Source: an uncultured SAR116 cluster alpha proteobacterium (GTDB lineage Bacteria > Pseudomonadota > Alphaproteobacteria > Puniceispirillales > Puniceispirillaceae). From it: DNA of 64,000 bases. Position 1 is the stretch's first letter, and every line of letters begins with the position of its first letter. The stretch is from the NCBI GenBank assembly GCA_902518965.1, contig CABYIQ010000001.1, positions 124,001 to 188,000 of the forward strand, read 5' to 3'. This document shows, one piece after another, positions 21,218 to 31,148 of the stretch. Made by a program: the position numbers and the translations under genes. The notes under the pieces were generated by a model that searched no databases, was not told the origin of the DNA, and was given only the letters and a program-made list of their open reading frames with translations.

Positions 21218-21945
21218 AACTCTCCTTTGGCCGCTGCAAGCGCCTGTTTCAAATCAATACGCCCATCATAAAGGGCCCGTCCTGTGATCACTCCTTCAAG
21301 ACCTTTATGCGCTAATGCTGCGCAGGCAGAGATATCTTCAAGCCCACGCACACCTCCAGATGCAATAACGGGGATAGACACAGCAGACGCCAGCTCTGAT
21401 GTCGCTTGCGCATTCACACCAGTCAATGCGCCATCGCGCGTTATGTCTGTAAAAATAACTGCTGCCACGCCACAATCTTCAAACCGGCGAACAAGATCAA
21501 CAGTCTTGACCTGACTTGTTTCAAGCCAACCTTCAGCCGCAACCATTCCCTCACGTGCATCTGCACCAACCGCAATCTGCCCTGGAAAAGACGATGCCGC
21601 TTCTTTCACCAGCTCGGGGTCCTTCAAGGCCGCTGTGCCCAGAACGACACGACTAATTCCTATAGACAGCAATGTCTCGATGTTCTTCATTGTCCGGATG
21701 CCACCTCCCAGCTGCACCTTCAAACCAGTTTTTAGGATATCTTTCACAGCGACATTGTTTCTGCTTTCACCAGCCACAGCACCGTCGAGGTCTACCACAT
21801 GGATCCATTCACACCCTGAATCACCAAATTTTTTGGCTTGTGCGCCTGGGTCTGGAGCATAAACTGTAAGCTTATCAAAATCGCCTTGAAACAGGCGGAC
21901 AGCCTGACCTTCTTTCAAATCGATGGCTGGATAAAGAGTTATCAT
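21211..21945 (-). CDS. hisA: Phosphoribosylformimino-5-aminoimidazole carboxamide ribotide isomerase
   Basis: [53 protein letters not shown]; start moved downstream of track start. Confidence 0.97.
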   Translation of the reverse strand: MITLYPAIDLKEGQAVRLFQGDFDKLTVYAPDPGAQAKKFGDSGCEWIHVVDLDGAVAGESRNNVAVKDILKTGLKVQLGGGIRTMKNIETLLSIGISRVVLGTAALKDPELVKEAASSFPGQIAVGADAREGMVAAEGWLETSQVKTVDLVRRFEDCGVAAVIFTDITRDGALTGVNAQATSELASAVSIPVIASGGVRGLEDISACAALAHKGLEGVITGRALYDGRIDLKQALAAAKGELC

Positions 21946-21979
21946 ATGATGAATATGCTTTCTGTCAAGAAAACAGACG

Positions 21980-22528
21980 TTATCGCGTCTGCAAAAGTTT
22001 ACTGAAGTACAGGCCAGGAATAAATTCATCACCAACATAAGCATAAAACGGATTTGTGCCAAATTGCTGGTATCCACGTAGACGGAAGGCCCGGATAGCC
22101 CTGTCCTGTGTTGCCCGAACATCGAGATTCAAAATCTTAAACCCTTCTGACAGAGCGAAGTCCTCTGCCTCAGCAACCAGCTTTCCAGCAAGGCCGTGGC
22201 CTCGTGCCCAAGGGGCCAAAAAAAACGTCCTCAGCTGGCATGCAAATGCCTGCGCCTCATTATTACGGGATGGGCTAACAATCTGGCATGAGCCAGCAAT
22301 TACATGATCCAACTTTCCCAGAAACAAGGTCACATCAGGAATGAGTAGCGCGCCGCGCCAATAATCTTCCAGAACTGTGCGTGGGGGAGGTGCCAGCCAG
22401 CCAAAGCCACCACCAGCATCAATCGCTTCTTCTGTTGCGTCACAAAGTTCAGAAATGTCATAGGCATTAAGTTCTGTGACCATTTCAACAGTTACGAGAG
22501 GCTGTCTGCCCTCGGGGGGGTGAGTCAT
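21980..22528 (-). CDS. GNAT-family N-acetyltransferase
   Basis: LRTFFLAPWARGHGLAGKLVAEAEDFALSEGFKILNLDVRATQDRAIRAFRLRGYQQFG; start MTHPPEG chosen to avoid overlap with hisH. Confidence 0.82.
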   Translation of the reverse strand: MTHPPEGRQPLVTVEMVTELNAYDISELCDATEEAIDAGGGFGWLAPPPRTVLEDYWRGALLIPDVTLFLGKLDHVIAGSCQIVSPSRNNEAQAFACQLRTFFLAPWARGHGLAGKLVAEAEDFALSEGFKILNLDVRATQDRAIRAFRLRGYQQFGTNPFYAYVGDEFIPGLYFSKLLQTR

Positions 22529-22559
22529 TTGTGCCACCACTTTGTCGACTGTTTCATTA

Positions 22560-23222
22560 TCAAGGCTGCCATTTGAGAAACTCCTGCAAAAAACACTGAC
22601 CAGCTTGCTGGCTTTTTTCAGGGTGAAATTGCGTAGCAATTACATTTTCGTGCCCAATCACAGCTGCCACATCCACACCATATGCAGCTGTGGCCAGACA
22701 ATGCGATGGTTGGGCCAGCTGAAATATATAGCTATGTACAAAATAAACCTGCATCTGAGTTCGCATTTGCGCCAAAACAGGATGATTAGGCTGATGAAGC
22801 TGCAAGTGGTTCCAGCCCATATGCGGAATTTTCAAAGTGGACAGGCTCTGTTTGTCCATCTTCTCGCCAAGATGGATCACATCACCCGGAATCCAGCCCA
22901 AGCCAGGAACAGCTGTGCCGCCCTCGTTGCCCAAATCAGCGAGAAGCTGCATGCCGACACATATGCCAAGAAATGGTCGTGCCTGCGCCTTAACGAGATC
23001 ATTCAAAGTGTCGATCATGTCCTCTATTGCAGACAAGCCAGCATAACAGTCAGCAAAATGGCCAACACCTGGTAAGATGATCCGGTCGCAACTTTTTAAA
23101 TCGTGTGCTGTGGTAATTCGTTCAGTTTCATCACCGGGGCAGGCAACTGAGGCTGCCTGACGAATAGCATTCTGGACAGAATGTAGATTACCTGACCCAT
23201 AATCTATGATTCCAATTTTCAT
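22560..23222 (-). CDS. hisH: Imidazole glycerol phosphate synthase, glutamine amidotransferase subunit
   Basis: MKIGIIDYGSGNLHSVQNA; FLGICVGMQLLAD; ATQFHPEKSQQAG. Confidence 0.97.
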   Translation of the reverse strand: MKIGIIDYGSGNLHSVQNAIRQAASVACPGDETERITTAHDLKSCDRIILPGVGHFADCYAGLSAIEDMIDTLNDLVKAQARPFLGICVGMQLLADLGNEGGTAVPGLGWIPGDVIHLGEKMDKQSLSTLKIPHMGWNHLQLHQPNHPVLAQMRTQMQVYFVHSYIFQLAQPSHCLATAAYGVDVAAVIGHENVIATQFHPEKSQQAGQCFLQEFLKWQP

Positions 23223-23234
23223 CTAACGCCTATT

Positions 23235-23837
23235 TTATAAAGATCCGCCGAGCACGCCTTTTGTTGACGGTATGCGCCCGTCACCACGGGGGTCCATTTC
23301 AGTGGCTTGGCGCAAAGCTCGGGCCAGAGCCTTGAAACAGCTTTCAACAATATGGTGTGTATTTTCGCCATATTCATTTTTTACATGCAAGGTCAACCCA
23401 GCACTCATTGCGAAGGCCTGAAACCATTCTCGAAATAATTCGGTTTCCATAGTACCAAGTTTTTCCGCTGGTAAATCAACCTGCCAAATCAAAAATGGTC
23501 GGCCGGATACATCCAAAACTACTCGGCTGAGACATTCATCCATAGGCACATAGCTGTTCGCATAGCGGTTAATTCCCGCACGCTCGTCAAGAGCCTTGTC
23601 TAAGGCTGCACCGATCGCCCATCCTGTATCTTCAGTAGTGTGGTGATCATCGATATGTAGATCACCCTTTGCTTTAAGAGTGATATCCATGAAGCTATGT
23701 CGGGCGAGTTGTTCCAGCATGTGGTCAAGAAACCCAATGCCTGTATTGATATCAGCCTGACCGGTACCGTCAATATTCAGAGTGACAGATATCTGTGTTT
23801 CTTTAGTTTTTCTTTCAATTTGCGCATTACGTGACAT
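23235..23837 (-). CDS. hisB: Imidazoleglycerol-phosphate dehydratase
   Basis: [51 protein letters not shown]. Confidence 0.98.
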   Translation of the reverse strand: MSRNAQIERKTKETQISVTLNIDGTGQADINTGIGFLDHMLEQLARHSFMDITLKAKGDLHIDDHHTTEDTGWAIGAALDKALDERAGINRYANSYVPMDECLSRVVLDVSGRPFLIWQVDLPAEKLGTMETELFREWFQAFAMSAGLTLHVKNEYGENTHHIVESCFKALARALRQATEMDPRGDGRIPSTKGVLGGSL

Positions 23838-23921
23838 GGCGGACCGCCTTACTCTGTTGTGAACCTGTTCACTATTCGAGTGTCGTGATAACAGCTTTCC
23901 ATTAAAAATGCCAGATGAAGC

Positions 23922-24353
23922 TCACGCCTTATCAGAGGACGCTTCGGCCACACTAGATGAAATATAAGCAGATAATTTACTTGTTCCTAACTGGCTGCTC
24001 AGGACTTCATTTAAGTCTGAACACTGCACGTCAGACAGTCGGTCAATGTTCTGTGCTAGCAGATTAGCCAAAAATGTCGCTTCAGCTGAAAGGCCGCCTG
24101 TCTTAATTGTTGGCTTTGGGTGCGACATCTGTGCTAAATATTTCAGTTGCTCAGCATCATCCCATATCAATCCAAACCAGACACATATCTGGTCAACAAA
24201 AGCCGGTGAGGGCTTGCCCCTTTGACCGTGTTCAAGTCCTGAAATATAGGCAGCTGATACGCCCAACACTTTTGCCTGTTCTTGCAAAGTCACGCCTTTC
24301 TGACGGCGTAATTGTCTCGATTTAAGGCCAAAGGGTGTCATTTTTCTCTTCAC
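23922..24353 (-). CDS. XRE-type helix-turn-helix protein
   Basis: LKSRQLRRQKGVTLQEQAKVLGVSAAYISGLEHGQRGKPSPAFVDQIC. Confidence 0.88.
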   Translation of the reverse strand: MKRKMTPFGLKSRQLRRQKGVTLQEQAKVLGVSAAYISGLEHGQRGKPSPAFVDQICVWFGLIWDDAEQLKYLAQMSHPKPTIKTGGLSAEATFLANLLAQNIDRLSDVQCSDLNEVLSSQLGTSKLSAYISSSVAEASSDKA

Positions 24354-24933
24354 GCTGACGTTTCAGACGGATGTATAATGCACCCTTTCCCCCATCTTTT
24401 GGCTGGGCATAAGAGATAGCATTTAAATGGTGGCACAGCGGCGCATCTTTCAACCATTCCGGGACCTTCTCACGCAGAATGCCGTTTCCGTCACGGCCCT
24501 TTCCAGTGATAATCAACACATGCCGAAAGTTATTGCGCACAGCAGCGCCAATGAAGACTTTAACTTCTTTTTGCGCTTGTTCTTGCGACAGACCATGTAA
24601 ATCTAATCTATCTTCTATAGGCACCTGACCACGCTGCATCCGACGAGCTGATGTCCTGTCTATACCAGACGTTTCACCCAGCCGAATGTCCGCTGGCATT
24701 GTTTTATCAGATGATGTTTTAGCTTTTCCTTGGCTTATTTGAACGGACTGGGAGCGATCAGTCCAACTTGTTTTTAGTGGCCATGTCTTGGGGCTCTCTC
24801 TCTGCTTCGGTGTTTGAAAAGCTGACTGCGGGTTCATTCTCCTGACGCTTTGGGTCACTTGTTCCCAAAGTAACTTATCATCATCATGCCGTCCTGTAGG
24901 ATCTAGCGGAATGTCTTTGCCGTTGTGTCCCAT
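24322..24933 (-). CDS. Smr-domain protein
   Basis: RLDLHGLSQEQAQKEVKVFIGAAVRNNFRHVLIITGKGRDGNGILREKVPEWL; start taken at MGHNGKD. Confidence 0.92.
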   Translation of the reverse strand: MGHNGKDIPLDPTGRHDDDKLLWEQVTQSVRRMNPQSAFQTPKQRESPKTWPLKTSWTDRSQSVQISQGKAKTSSDKTMPADIRLGETSGIDRTSARRMQRGQVPIEDRLDLHGLSQEQAQKEVKVFIGAAVRNNFRHVLIITGKGRDGNGILREKVPEWLKDAPLCHHLNAISYAQPKDGGKGALYIRLKRQREEKNDTLWP

Positions 24934-24987
24934 AAATACCTTTTTTGGGTTAATTCTATATCTTATGCAAATGCTTTTTAGGTCCAA

Positions 24988-25659
24988 TCAGCTGTCAACC
25001 TCATTTTGTGTGTCAACCAGCTTCCAATTCGGGTCGTCCAATTGCGTATCACGTTCAAAAATCCAGATATCAGTAATAACGGCCTGTTCTTCTGATTCAT
25101 CCTCGACTATATCTCCAGCATTGTTTGTAACTGTACGACTTTGTTCACTGACAAACGTAACAGTTACAGATGCAATGAAATCTTTCACCGATCCATCTGT
25201 AAGCTGAACATCATTAATCGCATGAACAATGATCGTAAGCTGATCGCCTTCTTTGTTTCGGGCATGTATGCTTTGTGCAAACTCCTCATAGAGTTCAAAA
25301 GCCAACAGTCGCCGCAAAGTGGACAGATCCCCATCGGCGAATGCCTGCAAAACCATGCTGAACGCACTGGCAGCGCCTTGCATAAACTCATTATCTTTGA
25401 ATAGAGGGTCTGCCTGTCGGACAGCTTCGAGGCCTTGTCCATTTGCGGTTTCTGAGGCAGCCTTTTTAGTTCGCAAAGGAACAATCTTTTTTGGAACATT
25501 GTCATTGTCCGTTTTAGCAGACCCATCAAAAGCGGATTGTTCGGGGCGCTTTTGTTCGAAGCCGTCACGACTGCCCAGAATGGATCTTAAGCGGAAAATT
25601 AAAAACAAGGCAATGGCTGCAAAAATAAGAATATCAATAAAAGGCATGGTCCACGTCAC
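24988..25659 (-). CDS. Tim44-like domain membrane-anchored protein
   Basis: FIDILIFAAIALFLIFRLRSILGSRDG N-terminal anchor; Tim44-like C-terminus VTFVSEQSRTVTN...WIFERD...PNWKLVDTQ. Confidence 0.9.
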   Translation of the reverse strand: MTWTMPFIDILIFAAIALFLIFRLRSILGSRDGFEQKRPEQSAFDGSAKTDNDNVPKKIVPLRTKKAASETANGQGLEAVRQADPLFKDNEFMQGAASAFSMVLQAFADGDLSTLRRLLAFELYEEFAQSIHARNKEGDQLTIIVHAINDVQLTDGSVKDFIASVTVTFVSEQSRTVTNNAGDIVEDESEEQAVITDIWIFERDTQLDDPNWKLVDTQNEVDS

Positions 25660-25798
25660 AAATAGCCAGAGAGTTAATCAGTTTCCTAAATACGGCAAGA
25701 AGGGTAACAGATTGTATCTCAACAATCACTACCCATATTTACCTTATAACTAGTAGACATAAGCTTTACTGGGCCAAGTTACAAGCAAAGGGATAAAA

Positions 25799-26335
25799 AT
25801 GCCTCTTCTTCTTCTCATTTTTTTTGGGATTTATGGCTGGATTGAATTCGAAATGTTCATTGCAATCGGCAATGCTGTTGGTGGATTGGTTACTTTTCTG
25901 GGCATTTTTGTCACCGCTTTTATTGGAGTTGCGCTGATGAAACGTCAGGGTACATGGGTTTTAAAACAATGGCAAAGCAGAATTAGAGAAGGAGAGATGG
26001 ATACATCAACACTAGCCAGTGGGGTGTCTCTAGTATTGGGTGCAGTTTTGATGTTACTGCCAGGGTATGTAACAGATTTCCTTGGTCTTCTTTGCTTTAT
26101 ACCGGTTCTGCGGGTGCTGATTGGCCAATCCCTGCTCCGCCGGTTAGGTGGCTCTATTTATTCAGCAAATGTCTCCACAAATTTTTCCTCGCAATTTAGA
26201 TCAAAAGACAGTTTTTCCCCCTACAGCTCTGAAGATACAAAACAAAAAAGACCCTCATTTTACGCTCATCAAAAACCACTGAAGGGCGAACTTATAGAAG
26301 GTCAATACGAAACAAAAGACGATCCGCAAAAATAA
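25799..26335 (+). CDS. fxsA: FxsA-family membrane protein
   Basis: EFEMFIAIGNAVGGLVTFLGIFVTAFIGVALMKRQG; LMLLPGYVTDFLGLLCFIPVLR; precedes secB. Confidence 0.9.
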   Translation: MPLLLLIFFGIYGWIEFEMFIAIGNAVGGLVTFLGIFVTAFIGVALMKRQGTWVLKQWQSRIREGEMDTSTLASGVSLVLGAVLMLLPGYVTDFLGLLCFIPVLRVLIGQSLLRRLGGSIYSANVSTNFSSQFRSKDSFSPYSSEDTKQKRPSFYAHQKPLKGELIEGQYETKDDPQK

Positions 26336-26440
26336 CCACGAACTTTTTGGAAAGCTTGAGAGTAAACCCATGGACTGATAGATACAAAAAACCGATCCTC
26401 GTTGTCTGAATTCACCCCTCATAGAGAGTAAACAGAAAAA

Positions 26441-26926
26441 ATGGCAGTAAAACATTCATCATCTGACCCCCAACAGCAAATCAGCGTGCACGCACAATAT
26501 GTCAAAGATTTATCCTTTGAAAGCCCAGCCGCACCAGATTGTTTTGTAAAAACTCTCGGTCAGCCGGATGTGCAAATTGGAGTAAATGTTACCGCAAAGC
26601 GCATTAATGAAACCTTGTTTGAAGTTGAATTGATATTGACGGCGACTGCAAAGGTTAAAGAGAAAATACTCTTTGTAACTGAACTTGCTTATGCTGGTTT
26701 GATGTCTGCAACAAATATTAGCGACGACAATATTCAGCCACTGATGATGACCGAAGGGCCACGCTTACTATTTCCATTTGCACGCGCCATCATGTCTGAC
26801 ACAACTCGTGATGGTGGTTTTTTGCCGCTTAACCTTAATCCAATAGATTTTATTGCTTTATATCGAAATAATGTTGCAGACTCTGAGGGGGAACATAAAA
26901 AAGAATCTAATTCACCCTCTAAATAA
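26441..26926 (+). CDS. secB: Protein-export chaperone SecB
   Basis: SVHAQYVKDLSFESPAAPDCF; FELILTATAKV-type core; LLFPFARAIMSDTTRDGGFLPLNLNPIDF. Confidence 0.96.
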   Translation: MAVKHSSSDPQQQISVHAQYVKDLSFESPAAPDCFVKTLGQPDVQIGVNVTAKRINETLFEVELILTATAKVKEKILFVTELAYAGLMSATNISDDNIQPLMMTEGPRLLFPFARAIMSDTTRDGGFLPLNLNPIDFIALYRNNVADSEGEHKKESNSPSK

Positions 26927-26942
26927 TCGTTTTCAGAGACAC

Positions 26943-27653
26943 TCAACGCAGCCAAATCGGGTTATTCATCTTCGCTAACAAGTCCTTATGTGCAGCACTT
27001 TCAATACCAGATATTGCGAATGTGCGTGCAGGCCTCACGGAACGTTCGCTCAGAATAAACCCAGAAAGATTTGTACCCTCACCAGATATCTTATTATTTG
27101 ATGGTTTGTCTTCTGTTCCATCCTCCAATTTCAGACCCGGTTGGCGACCACCTTTCAATTCCACAAATACAGAGGCTAGAAGATCTGCATCAATCAGAGC
27201 ACCATGCAAATCACGGTGCGAATTATCAACACCAAATCGTCTGCATAGCGCGTCCAAACTGGCTTGAGCTCCTGGGTATTTCTGGCGGGCTAATGGTAAC
27301 GTGTCGATCACACGTTCCATAGACAAAGGCGGATGACCACAACGTGAAAACTCAGCATTCAAAAACCCTATATCAAAGGGCGCGTTATGAATCACCAAGA
27401 AATCATCTTTAATAAAGTCTGTAAATTCAGTCAAAATATCAGAAAATATCGGCTTATCTGCTAGAAATTCAGAAGATAACCCATGTATATCTTGTGCACC
27501 AACATCTATGTCACGTTCCGGATTTATATACAGATGAAGCGAGCGACCAGTAACAGAAAGATTTAACATTTCTACAGCGCCAATTTCAATGATACGATGA
27601 CCATCCTTTGCTGATAATCCAGTTGTTTCGGTATCGAGAACCAAATGACGCAT
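26943..27653 (-). CDS. dnaQ: DNA polymerase III epsilon subunit
   Basis: MRHLVLDTETTGLSAKDGHRIIEIGAVEM exonuclease motif I; VIHNAPFDIGFLNAEF. Confidence 0.96.
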   Translation of the reverse strand: MRHLVLDTETTGLSAKDGHRIIEIGAVEMLNLSVTGRSLHLYINPERDIDVGAQDIHGLSSEFLADKPIFSDILTEFTDFIKDDFLVIHNAPFDIGFLNAEFSRCGHPPLSMERVIDTLPLARQKYPGAQASLDALCRRFGVDNSHRDLHGALIDADLLASVFVELKGGRQPGLKLEDGTEDKPSNNKISGEGTNLSGFILSERSVRPARTFAISGIESAAHKDLLAKMNNPIWLR

Positions 27654-27673
27654 GTGCTTAGCTGACACCTTCT

Positions 27674-28270
27674 TTAAATAAGTTTTTCTGTTCTTAACCA
27701 TCTCTTCAGACGCCTGAATGTTTCAGCCTGACCTAAGGACGATGGAAGTGCAAGGTTAGATGATTGACATTTTTTTAACTGTGGCCATTGTGCGTTTACA
27801 ATAGATGAGAGTTTTTCTTCTGTCATACCCCGCCGCCGCAGAGCACGCGCAGTTTGCAGGAATTCTGGACACCACACAGTGATCACACGGTCACAATCAC
27901 GGTCACCACCTGTCTCAAATAACAAAGGCACATCCAAAAACACCGCTTTTCTGCGCTGAAGTCTGTTATGCTGAATAAATCTCTGTTTTTGTTCACGAAT
28001 AAGCGGGTGCAGGATCTGTTCAAGCAGAACTTTTTTGTCCGGATCGGCAAACACGATATCACCTAAACGGATGCGATTTACACCTGACGCCATATTAACC
28101 ACTTCAGAGCCAAACAAAGATATGATATCATCAACTGCGCGACCGCCTGGACCCATAAGCTGATGCGCAGCTTTGTCGGAATCATGAACTTGAAAATTTA
28201 AACGGCGAAGCATAGCCGCGGCTGCTGTTTTTCCTGTCGCTATAGACCCTGTTAAACCAACTATAAGCAT
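27674..28270 (-). CDS. coaE: Dephospho-CoA kinase
   Basis: MLIVGLTGSIATGKTAAAAMLRRLNFQVHDSDKAAHQLM; AVFLDVPLLFETG. Confidence 0.96.
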   Translation of the reverse strand: MLIVGLTGSIATGKTAAAAMLRRLNFQVHDSDKAAHQLMGPGGRAVDDIISLFGSEVVNMASGVNRIRLGDIVFADPDKKVLLEQILHPLIREQKQRFIQHNRLQRRKAVFLDVPLLFETGGDRDCDRVITVWCPEFLQTARALRRRGMTEEKLSSIVNAQWPQLKKCQSSNLALPSSLGQAETFRRLKRWLRTEKLI

Positions 28271-28273
28271 TTT

Positions 28274-28897
28274 TCAGCCTGTTTTTCCAGCTGAGAGGCC
28301 ACGTTCACGCAAAAACGCCAATAAAGGCAGCATGGGCAGCCCCAATATATCATAATTTGACCCAGCAATGTCAGTAAAAAGATGCGCACCTCCCGTTTCA
28401 ACCTGATAAGCACCGGGCGTAGACATACAAGCTTCCGGAAAACCAGCAATATAATTGTCAATCTCAGCTTCGGATAGAGTTCGCATCAACAGGGTTGATG
28501 TTGAAAGATGATGCCATATCCGCTTTTGATCATGAAACAGAACACAAGCTGTAATCAACACATGCTTCCGGCCCTGCAAACCCAAAAGATGTGCCCTTGC
28601 CTCAACCAAGGTTTTAGGTTTGCTGAGCAGCTTTTCAGCACAAACCAAAATTTGATCGCACCCTAAAACATAACCAATGTGTTGTTGACTGACCGCCTCA
28701 GCTTTAAGTTCAGCCAACAATATCACAAGGTCTTCAAAAGAAAACCCATCTTGCAACGCACTATCTTTGATGGCCTCTTCATCAATATCTGCTGGGGAGA
28801 TCTTAAACAGAAGCTTCGCTGCATCTAACATTCTAGCACGTGTCGGGCTTGCTGAAGCAAGGATTAGAGGCTGGCCAGATAAAGACCATTTAATCAT
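28274..28897 (-). CDS. Maf-family nucleotide pyrophosphatase
   Basis: LILASASPTRARMLDAAKL; VLGCDQILVC; GFPEACMSTPGAYQVETGGAHLF. Confidence 0.92.
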   Translation of the reverse strand: MIKWSLSGQPLILASASPTRARMLDAAKLLFKISPADIDEEAIKDSALQDGFSFEDLVILLAELKAEAVSQQHIGYVLGCDQILVCAEKLLSKPKTLVEARAHLLGLQGRKHVLITACVLFHDQKRIWHHLSTSTLLMRTLSEAEIDNYIAGFPEACMSTPGAYQVETGGAHLFTDIAGSNYDILGLPMLPLLAFLRERGLSAGKTG

Positions 28898-29751
28898 GGA
28901 GCTGTCTCGTCAGAAATTTCTGCGTTTAATTTCTCTTCACGCTTATTCACATATAAATGAAGAATAGCAGCCGCTGTTTCCTCAATAGACCGGCGTGATA
29001 CATCCAAAACTGGCCAATTTTGTCCAGAAAATAACAGACGCGCTGACTTCAACTCATCATTTATATTGTCGAGATCTGCATAAGTGTCATTCTGGGTGTC
29101 GGACATATGTTGCAAGCGGTTCCGTCTGACCATGGATAATCTTTTTGCATCTGTTGTCAGGCCAACAATAAATATGTCAGGGGCGTTTTCAAGCAAATGC
29201 AAAGGAAAATCTACGTTTGGTACTAGAGCATAATTGGCGACGCGATAACCACGGTTGGCCAAATACATTGATGTCGGTGTCTTCGAGGTGCGTGATACAC
29301 CAACCAACAAAATTTGTGCATCCTTTAACCTGTCCATGTTTAACCCATCATCATGATTCACGGCAAAATCAACTGCTGCCATCCTATCAAAATAGGCTTT
29401 ATCCAGTTTGTGTTGGCCACCAGGCTGGGTGTTTTGCTGATATCCAAGGACAGAGCTAAGCATATCCATCAACGGGTCAAGAACTGACAGGCTGGGAATG
29501 TTGCTTTCTGAGCAAAGCCGTTCGATCAATCTCCTGATTTCAGGATCTACAACTGAATACAGAAGAATCCCAGGATTGCGCGTTAAAGCTGATGAAATTG
29601 TTTCAACGTGAGCAGGTGTACGAACCAAGGTCCAAATATGCTCAAGTATCTGCACATCAGGAAATTGGGCCAGCGCAGCACGCGCAACTTGATGGACAGT
29701 TTCGCCTGTGGAATCAGAAACCAAATGAATGTGTAATGATGAATGAGCCAT
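28894..29751 (-). CDS. ppsR: Pyruvate, phosphate dikinase regulatory protein (DUF299 kinase/phosphorylase)
   Basis: HLVSDSTGETVHQVARAALAQFP; LVGVSRTSKTPTSMYLANRGYRVANYALVP. Confidence 0.92.
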   Translation of the reverse strand: MAHSSLHIHLVSDSTGETVHQVARAALAQFPDVQILEHIWTLVRTPAHVETISSALTRNPGILLYSVVDPEIRRLIERLCSESNIPSLSVLDPLMDMLSSVLGYQQNTQPGGQHKLDKAYFDRMAAVDFAVNHDDGLNMDRLKDAQILLVGVSRTSKTPTSMYLANRGYRVANYALVPNVDFPLHLLENAPDIFIVGLTTDAKRLSMVRRNRLQHMSDTQNDTYADLDNINDELKSARLLFSGQNWPVLDVSRRSIEETAAAILHLYVNKREEKLNAEISDETAP

Positions 29752-30117
29752 GGTTTTGGTTGTTATATATCCAATGCGTGTTCGTTATTTGTTACAAATA
29801 GCCTCAGCATACATATCTTTGATGTTGAAAACATCCGTCCCAGGGGACAGTTTCAAAAATTGTGCAGAATTATCCTTTTTATGAACATTTTATTAAATTT
29901 ATAGCTTCAACTGAAAAACATAAATTATCTAGGTTGACAATGTGGGGATAAAATTACCAAACAAACAACATTATTGATTTATCTTGATCAAATTTTATTT
30001 CTTCAAGCGTGGTTAGTGGATAACTTTGTGGTTAAAATTCTTGAATACTGTATTTCAAGTTTCCACAGGAACTGCAAAACCATCAATTTTTATAGTTTAA
30101 ATATAGAAGTATGAAAT
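29752..30117. other. Probable chromosomal replication origin (oriC)
   Basis: 366 bp AT-rich non-coding gap between divergent ppsR and hemE; near-consensus DnaA boxes TGGGGATAA (29943-29951), AGTGGATAA (30015-30023), GTTTCCACA (30059-30067); genes to the left mostly minus strand, to the right mostly plus; hemE-adjacent position as in Caulobacter and Rickettsia; parS cluster 3-7 kb away. Confidence 0.75.
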
Positions 30118-31146
30118 ATGAAATTAATTGAAACCTTGTCTGGAAAACGCTCAAATCCACCTCCTATTTGGATTATGCGCCAAGCTGGACGCTACCTTCC
30201 TGAATATAGGGCAGTCAGACAGACGGAACCTGACTTTATCTCCTTTTGTTTAAATCCAAAAAAGGCCTGTAAAGTAACAGTCCAACCAATAAAACGCTAC
30301 CAATTTGACGCGTCCATAATATTCTCAGATATACTTCTAATACCATGGGCAATGAACAGAAATGTTCGTTTTATAGGTGGTATAGGGCCTAAGTTAGACG
30401 TTTTAACTTCTTTAAAAGATATTGAGATTTATGCTAATAAAGACCTTTCAAGTAAATATGAAGCTGTTGGAAAAGCTGTAAAATTGACCAGACAGACTTT
30501 ACCAAATAAAACGGCTCTTATCGGATTTTCAGGTGCCCCTTGGACGTTGATGACCTATTTACTTGAGGGAGGCAGCTCGCGCGATTTTGAAAACACAAAA
30601 TCATTTTTGTGGCAAAAACCTAATGAAGCAATTGAGATTATCAGAATTTTGACTGAGAAAATAGCTGAATTCCTAATTGTTCAAGCAAATCAAGGTGTAA
30701 ACGTTTTGATGTTGTTTGACAGTTGGGCAAGCGCTGTTCCCGCTAGCTGGCGCAATGAAATAATTTACAAACCACATCAAAATATATTAGAGATTTTACG
30801 GAAAAACGAAGTTTACCTCCCCTTTATTGGCTTTCCAAAAGGTATTGGTGAGGGGCTAATTAACTATGCAAACGAAGTTGAGACTAATTGCATTGCTCTT
30901 GATCAAAATACCGACCCTTTTTGGGCAAACCGAGTGCTACCTTCAAATATAGCTATCCAGGGAAATTTAGATCCTTTATGTCTTGTAACAGGGGGTCAGC
31001 AAATGAAGGATCAAATTAGCAGAATAATAGATTGTTTTGCAGACAGACCACACATATTTAACTTAGGACATGGTGTTGTGCCACAGACACCACCGGAACA
31101 TATCCAAGACCTTGTTGATTTCATCAGAATTAAAACAGGTGAATAA
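30118..31146 (+). CDS. hemE: Uroporphyrinogen decarboxylase
   Basis: PPIWIMRQAGRYLPEYRAVR; IIFSDILLIPWAM; GFSGAPWTLMTYLLEGGSSRDF; FNLGHGVVPQTPPEHI. Confidence 0.98.
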   Translation: MKLIETLSGKRSNPPPIWIMRQAGRYLPEYRAVRQTEPDFISFCLNPKKACKVTVQPIKRYQFDASIIFSDILLIPWAMNRNVRFIGGIGPKLDVLTSLKDIEIYANKDLSSKYEAVGKAVKLTRQTLPNKTALIGFSGAPWTLMTYLLEGGSSRDFENTKSFLWQKPNEAIEIIRILTEKIAEFLIVQANQGVNVLMLFDSWASAVPASWRNEIIYKPHQNILEILRKNEVYLPFIGFPKGIGEGLINYANEVETNCIALDQNTDPFWANRVLPSNIAIQGNLDPLCLVTGGQQMKDQISRIIDCFADRPHIFNLGHGVVPQTPPEHIQDLVDFIRIKTGE

Positions 31147-31148
31147 CG

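Noticed and set aside
25319-25753. 144 aa ORF opposite the Tim44-like gene
   Set aside because: Antisense shadow; the Tim44-like gene has a recognisable anchor and domain and fits synteny.
29752-30117. CtrA-binding sites in the candidate oriC
   Set aside because: No TTAA-N7-TTAA or TTAACCAT match was seen by eye in the gap.
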